Source: CAWHJN01 sp963829705 (GTDB lineage: Bacteria; Bacteroidota; Rhodothermia; Rhodothermales; BA12). Taken from it: a DNA stretch of 64,000 nucleotides. Every line of letters starts with the position of its first letter. The first letter of the stretch is position 1. Positions 60,224 through 64,000 of this stretch are shown here, one piece after another. The notes under the pieces were generated by a model. The model had not been told where the DNA came from. It was given only the letters and a program-made list of their open reading frames with translations, and searched no databases. The stretch is from NCBI GenBank assembly GCA_963829705.1, contig CAWHJN010000005.1, positions 496,001 to 560,000 on the forward strand. Reading direction: 5' to 3'. The position numbers were made by a program, and so were the translations under genes.

Positions 60224-62740
60224 TCACCTTACACGCACGACCGTCCGGTGGAGCGTGTGGGTGCTGCCGTCGTGGGTGTGCAGGGTGAGGCGCAGCAGGT
60301 AGGTGCCCGCGGCGAGGGCGTCGCCCGAGAGGCCGTGCCCGTCCCAGAGGCGCGTGTGCGTGCCGGCGGTCGCGTCGCGGTCGTCGAGCGTGGCGACGCG
60401 GCGGCCCAGCACGTCGTACACGTCGAGTGTGACGCGCGCGGGCGCGTCGAGGGTGTAGGTGACGCGCACGCTCTCGGAGAACGGATTGGGGGCGCTGTGC
60501 AGCGCCAGATCGGCACCGGACGTTTCGCCGTCCACGCCCACCTCGGTCGAGCCGGTAAAGGCGAACACGTCGCCGGTGCCCAGTTTGGGCGCGGGCACGA
60601 ACCGGAACACGTCGCCGGTTTCGGGGAGCGTGGTGCTGGCCGTCGCGCTGAAGGTGAAGACCCACGCGGGGGCGAGGTCGCCGTCGCGGTTTTTTTCGAG
60701 CAGATAGAGCACGTCGCCGTTGCCGGGGCGTCCGTCCTGGTTGGCATCCTTGAAGGCCACGGCGCGCGGCAGGCCGTCGCTCTGCGCCGTCACGGTAAAG
60801 CGCACCGGCTGCGCGGGGATGTTGTAGAGCTTCTCGGATGTGCCCGCGACGGCCTCCGTCATCGTCAACTCGTAGGTGTCCTCGGTGCCGAGCAGGTCGA
60901 GGGTCAGGATGGAGATCCGCACACGCCCGCCTTCGATGGCCACGCCCAGATCCGTGTCGCCTGCGATCCAGCCGGTCTGTTCGAGATCCGCCATGCCGTC
61001 CCCGGCATCCACCACGACGAGCCGCAGGCCATCGAAGGCCGGGCTTTCGCGCACGCCATCGGACAGTGGGGTGCCGGTCAGCACCGTCGTGCTCGCGTCG
61101 AGGTCGGCGACGGTGTACGTCTTGGCGAACGGATCGCTGCTGTCGAGCGCGATCTGGTAGCGGTGGCCCGTCAGCGCGGCGGCATCCACGACGTGGAGCG
61201 TAACCGTCCCGCGTCCCGTGCCCGCCACGCGCTCCACGACGCTGCTCGCGCTGCGCGGCGTGTCTTTGGCGAAGACGGGCGTTGCGACCGTGACGGTGTG
61301 CGTGCCATCCGTCACGTCGAGGCGAAGCCGGGCCTCGGCGCTGTTGGGCAGGTCCGCGAGGTCGAGCGCGAGCGTCTGCGCGGTTTGCACGGACGCCAGC
61401 GCCCGGGTATCGAAGCGCGTGTAGGTGGTGCCGCCATCGACGCTCCAGAACAGGTCGGCAGTGAGGGCCTGCCGCTCCGCGTCGGCGGCGGTGAGGTGGA
61501 GGGGGAACGCGCCCGCCGTGATGCGCGGGCTGAAGCGCAGCGCGAACGTGTCGAGCGCGGCGTAGGGCGCGGCGTCGCCGGGGTTGTCGAGGTAGAACGG
61601 CGGCGACACCTCGCGGCTGTAGACGAAGCCCTCCGCGTTGATCGCTTCGAGGCGCACGCGGGCCACGGGGCTGTCGGCGAAGGGCGTCGTGTCGAGGGCG
61701 TACGTGCCGCCGTTGAGCACCCGCGCGGCACGCTGCCACGTCGCGCCGTCGTCGAGGCTGAGGGCGATCTCCACCGTGTCCGTCGCCGCGCCCGTGGCCG
61801 TCCACGTGACGGACTGCGTGCCCGACCAGACGGCTCCACCGGCGGGCGACTGGAGCGTGATCGCGTCGTCGTCGAGGCGGTACTGGCGGAAGAGCCAGTC
61901 CTGCATGATCGTGTTGTCGAACCACGGGACCCACGGCCCGTGCCCGCCGAGGCGGACGCCGGTGTAAAACAGCGTGGCCCCGGCCTCGACGGCGCGGCGC
62001 AGCGAGTCGGCAGAGGGGCGCGCGCTGGGGCAGTCGTAGTTCTTCGCTGTGGGCGGGCTGCTGCGGCAATCGGTGTAGATCACCTCGCGGCCTCGCTTCT
62101 CCATCTCGAACAGAATGCCCCGCGATTCCGAGACGGGCACCACGCCGTCGGACTCGCCGTGGAAAACCCACAGCGGGAAGTCGAGGAGTTTTCCGGCCTG
62201 CGTGGGGTCGGCGTGCCCGCTCATGGGCACGGCAGCGGCGAAGCGCTCGGGCAGGCGCGAGACGATATCCCACGTGGCGTGCCCGCCCAGCGAAAGCCCG
62301 ACGAGGTAGACGCGGTTCGTGTCGACGGCGAACTCGCGTTCGAGCGCGTCGATGAGATCGAGCACGACACGCTCGCCGCTGGTGAAACTCGACTGTGCGA
62401 CGGGCGCGTCCATCGTCCAGCGCAGCGTCGTCGGCAACTGCGGCGCGACGACGAAGGCCGGGTTTCGCGCCTGGTTGGCAGGGTCGGCCCAGGCCGTGGC
62501 CAGGCGATGCACGGCGATGTGTCGCTCGTTGTCCGTCCCGCGCTCGCCCGAGCCGTGGAACGCGACGACGAGCGGGTACGCCTGCGATCCATCATAGCCC
62601 TCGGGCACGTAGAGCCGGTACGGCAGCGTCAGCCCCTCGAACGTGTGCTGGCGCTTCTCGAAAAGATCGACGACCGACTGGGGCTGGGCAGCCAGAGGCA
62701 GCGCGCAGCAGAAAACGAGGAGCAGGGCGAGGGTACGCAT
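60224..62740 (-). CDS. Secreted alpha/beta-hydrolase (esterase-like) with T9SS domain
   Basis: An 838-residue exported protein with signal peptide MRTLALLLVFCCALPLAAQ. The hydrolase domain (about 30-285) begins LPYRLYVPEGYD, has the oxyanion segment FHGSGERG, nucleophile Ser150 in GLSLGGH, Asp198 in GESDGVVP and His267 in LGGHGPW. It resembles the PHB-depolymerase/feruloyl-esterase-like group. Beta-sandwich domains follow (WSGTQSVTWTATGAATDTVE; AGAFPLHLTAAD), then a T9SS sorting domain (LHSAPNPFSESVRVTYTLDAP). Probably a surface esterase; substrate unknown. The spacer to the divergent M16 gene holds no other gene. Confidence 0.9.
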   Translation of the reverse strand: MRTLALLLVFCCALPLAAQPQSVVDLFEKRQHTFEGLTLPYRLYVPEGYDGSQAYPLVVAFHGSGERGTDNERHIAVHRLATAWADPANQARNPAFVVAPQLPTTLRWTMDAPVAQSSFTSGERVVLDLIDALEREFAVDTNRVYLVGLSLGGHATWDIVSRLPERFAAAVPMSGHADPTQAGKLLDFPLWVFHGESDGVVPVSESRGILFEMEKRGREVIYTDCRSSPPTAKNYDCPSARPSADSLRRAVEAGATLFYTGVRLGGHGPWVPWFDNTIMQDWLFRQYRLDDDAITLQSPAGGAVWSGTQSVTWTATGAATDTVEIALSLDDGATWQRAARVLNGGTYALDTTPFADSPVARVRLEAINAEGFVYSREVSPPFYLDNPGDAAPYAALDTFALRFSPRITAGAFPLHLTAADAERQALTADLFWSVDGGTTYTRFDTRALASVQTAQTLALDLADLPNSAEARLRLDVTDGTHTVTVATPVFAKDTPRSASSVVERVAGTGRGTVTLHVVDAAALTGHRYQIALDSSDPFAKTYTVADLDASTTVLTGTPLSDGVRESPAFDGLRLVVVDAGDGMADLEQTGWIAGDTDLGVAIEGGRVRISILTLDLLGTEDTYELTMTEAVAGTSEKLYNIPAQPVRFTVTAQSDGLPRAVAFKDANQDGRPGNGDVLYLLEKNRDGDLAPAWVFTFSATASTTLPETGDVFRFVPAPKLGTGDVFAFTGSTEVGVDGETSGADLALHSAPNPFSESVRVTYTLDAPARVTLDVYDVLGRRVATLDDRDATAGTHTRLWDGHGLSGDALAAGTYLLRLTLHTHDGSTHTLHRTVVRVR

Positions 62741-62983
62741 GGCAGGGCGGGGTTGGGCGGCAGCGTTTTGGAAGCATTTTAGATCAGCAGAGGTTGCCGG
62801 TTCGAGGTCAGGGTCGCTTTCCACCCTTTACTCCCAACCGCCGCGTCTGGGATCAAGATGCACACCCGGTTGCCGGGCTCCGTTCCGCCACGACGCTCGT
62901 GACACGGTGGTTGCATTCGCAGCCCGACGTGTATTTCGGCGTCGTGTTTTCGTACCCTCCACGTCCGATCTATCCCATCCACT

Positions 62984-64000
62984 ATGTCCCGCCTGCTGCT
63001 GCTCCTTCTCGCCTGCGCGTGCGCGCTGCCCGCCGCCGCGCAGACAGACGCGCTCCGCGTCCCCTACGAACGCTTCACGCTCGACAACGGGCTCGACGTG
63101 GTGCTGCACCGCGACCCCTCGACGCCGTTTCTGACCGTCAACACGTGGTACCACGTGGGCTCGGCGCGCGAGAAGCCGGGGCGCACGGGCTTCGCGCACC
63201 TCTTCGAGCACCTCATGTTCGAGGGATCGGGCAACGTGCCCGAAGGGGCTATCGATGCGTGGATCGAGGAGGCGGGCGGCAGCAACAACGGCTCGACGAC
63301 CGAAGACCGCACCAACTACTACGTCGACGCCGCCTCGAACGCGCTCGACCTCGCCCTCTACCTCGACGCCGACCGCATGGCCTCGCTGCTCGACGCGATG
63401 TCGCCCGCCGCCGTCGATGGGCAGCGCGACGTGGTCAAGAACGAGCGGCGGCAGTCGTACGAAAACCGCCCCTACGGCCTCGCTTTCCCTATCCTCGGCC
63501 AGTACCTCTACCCCAAGGGGCATCCGTACCACTGGCCCGTCATCGGGTCGATGAATGACCTCTCGGCGGCGGCGTATGAGGACGTGGTGGACTTTTTCAG
63601 GACGTACTACGTGCCCAACAACGCGAGCCTCGTCGTCGCGGGCGACATCGACCTCGACGAGGCGCGGCGGCTCGTCGAGAAGTGGTACGGCGGCATCCCG
63701 CGCGGGCCTGAACCGCCGCCGGTGGTCGTCGCAAAGGCGTCGCTCGACGGCGAGACGCGGCTCGTACACGAGGACCGCGTGCAGCTTCCGCGTCTCTACA
63801 TGGCGTGGCACACGCCGCCCGCGTTCGCGCCGGGCGATGCCGAGATGCAGGTGGTGGCGGGCGTGCTCGCAGGCGGCAAAAACAGCCGTCTCTACAAACG
63901 CCTCGTCTACGACACCGAGATGGCGCAGAACGTCAGCGCCTTCCAGAACGCCGGCGCGCTCGGCGGGGTGTTCTACCTGATGGTCACCGCCCGCCCCGGC
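62984..64000 (+). CDS. M16 zinc peptidase, exported (C-terminus off the window)
   Basis: The first 339 residues of a pitrilysin-family protease, open to the right edge. Signal peptide MSRLLLLLLACACALPAAAQ. The inverted zinc motif HLFEH is intact (His72, Glu75, His76) and the third ligand Glu154 lies in VKNERRQS. GSMNDLSAAAYEDVVDFFRTYYVPNNASLVVAGDID is the usual end of the first M16 domain, and a second domain begins after it. In Bacteroidota such proteins are often periplasmic and encoded in pairs; the partner would lie beyond 64000. Confidence 0.95.
   Translation, partial: MSRLLLLLLACACALPAAAQTDALRVPYERFTLDNGLDVVLHRDPSTPFLTVNTWYHVGSAREKPGRTGFAHLFEHLMFEGSGNVPEGAIDAWIEEAGGSNNGSTTEDRTNYYVDAASNALDLALYLDADRMASLLDAMSPAAVDGQRDVVKNERRQSYENRPYGLAFPILGQYLYPKGHPYHWPVIGSMNDLSAAAYEDVVDFFRTYYVPNNASLVVAGDIDLDEARRLVEKWYGGIPRGPEPPPVVVAKASLDGETRLVHEDRVQLPRLYMAWHTPPAFAPGDAEMQVVAGVLAGGKNSRLYKRLVYDTEMAQNVSAFQNAGALGGVFYLMVTARPG

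Overview
The window is G+C-rich bacterial chromosomal DNA, and I read it as a member of Rhodothermota/Rhodothermales in the wider Bacteroidota group. The evidence is that seven large exported proteins, or parts of them, end in a type IX secretion (Por) C-terminal sorting domain. Clear Shine-Dalgarno sequences are scarce. A TAYCTT/TAnnTTTG-like box recurs upstream of genes. The gene set (ECF sigma factor next to a TPR Ser/Thr kinase, FTP-type metallopeptidase, zinc metalloprotease of the DUF5117 type, MoxR, HprK, type II IDH) fits that group. The assignment is inference; no rRNA is present.

Layout. 1-5.4 kb (minus): a Tes/Mss-like radical SAM protein (cut by the window edge), a small membrane protein, lgt and gcvP. 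5.5-12.5 kb (plus): ECF sigma factor, TPR Ser/Thr kinase and a 14-repeat secreted propeller-like protein. 12.6-14.2 kb (minus): rnc translationally coupled to a RecE-like PD-(D/E)XK nuclease. 14.3-19.7 kb (plus): aldehyde dehydrogenase, PspB-like protein, icd and a DEAD-box helicase. 19.7-31.1 kb: the most unusual region, with three secreted paralogues that share a C-terminal module, each followed by a tiny conserved peptide gene and a near-identical hairpin terminator. A fourth, solo peptide copy lies downstream of a CPA2 antiporter. A TRAP binding protein and a lipoprotein also sit here. 31.1-36.2 kb (minus): SDR and a frameshifted M36/M4-like protease. 36.3-40.7 kb (plus): a tandemly duplicated lipoprotein plus barrel-like pair. 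40.8-50 kb: ahcY, a two-component system, a DUF5117-type protease, DUF427 protein and nhaA. 50-64 kb: tRNA-Ser, a galactokinase-like pseudo-enzyme, moxR, hprK, M23 peptidase, DUF2795 protein, BamA/TamA-like protein, a cyclic-nucleotide-binding protein, rlmD, a T9SS esterase and the start of an M16 protease.

Most of the window is housekeeping metabolism and envelope functions. The strongest candidate for something undescribed is the peptide family ending in TAGSFDLLIPN(G/AP). It has four copies here. Three are coupled to T9SS-exported paralogues, and its synonymous-only variation argues that it is translated. Its front half carries a Y-x-x-P-x-L motif like lasso-peptide leaders, but no RiPP enzymes are seen. 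Intergenic spacers also carry arrays of degenerate 7-bp repeats, one of which sits inside the M36-like protease gene.
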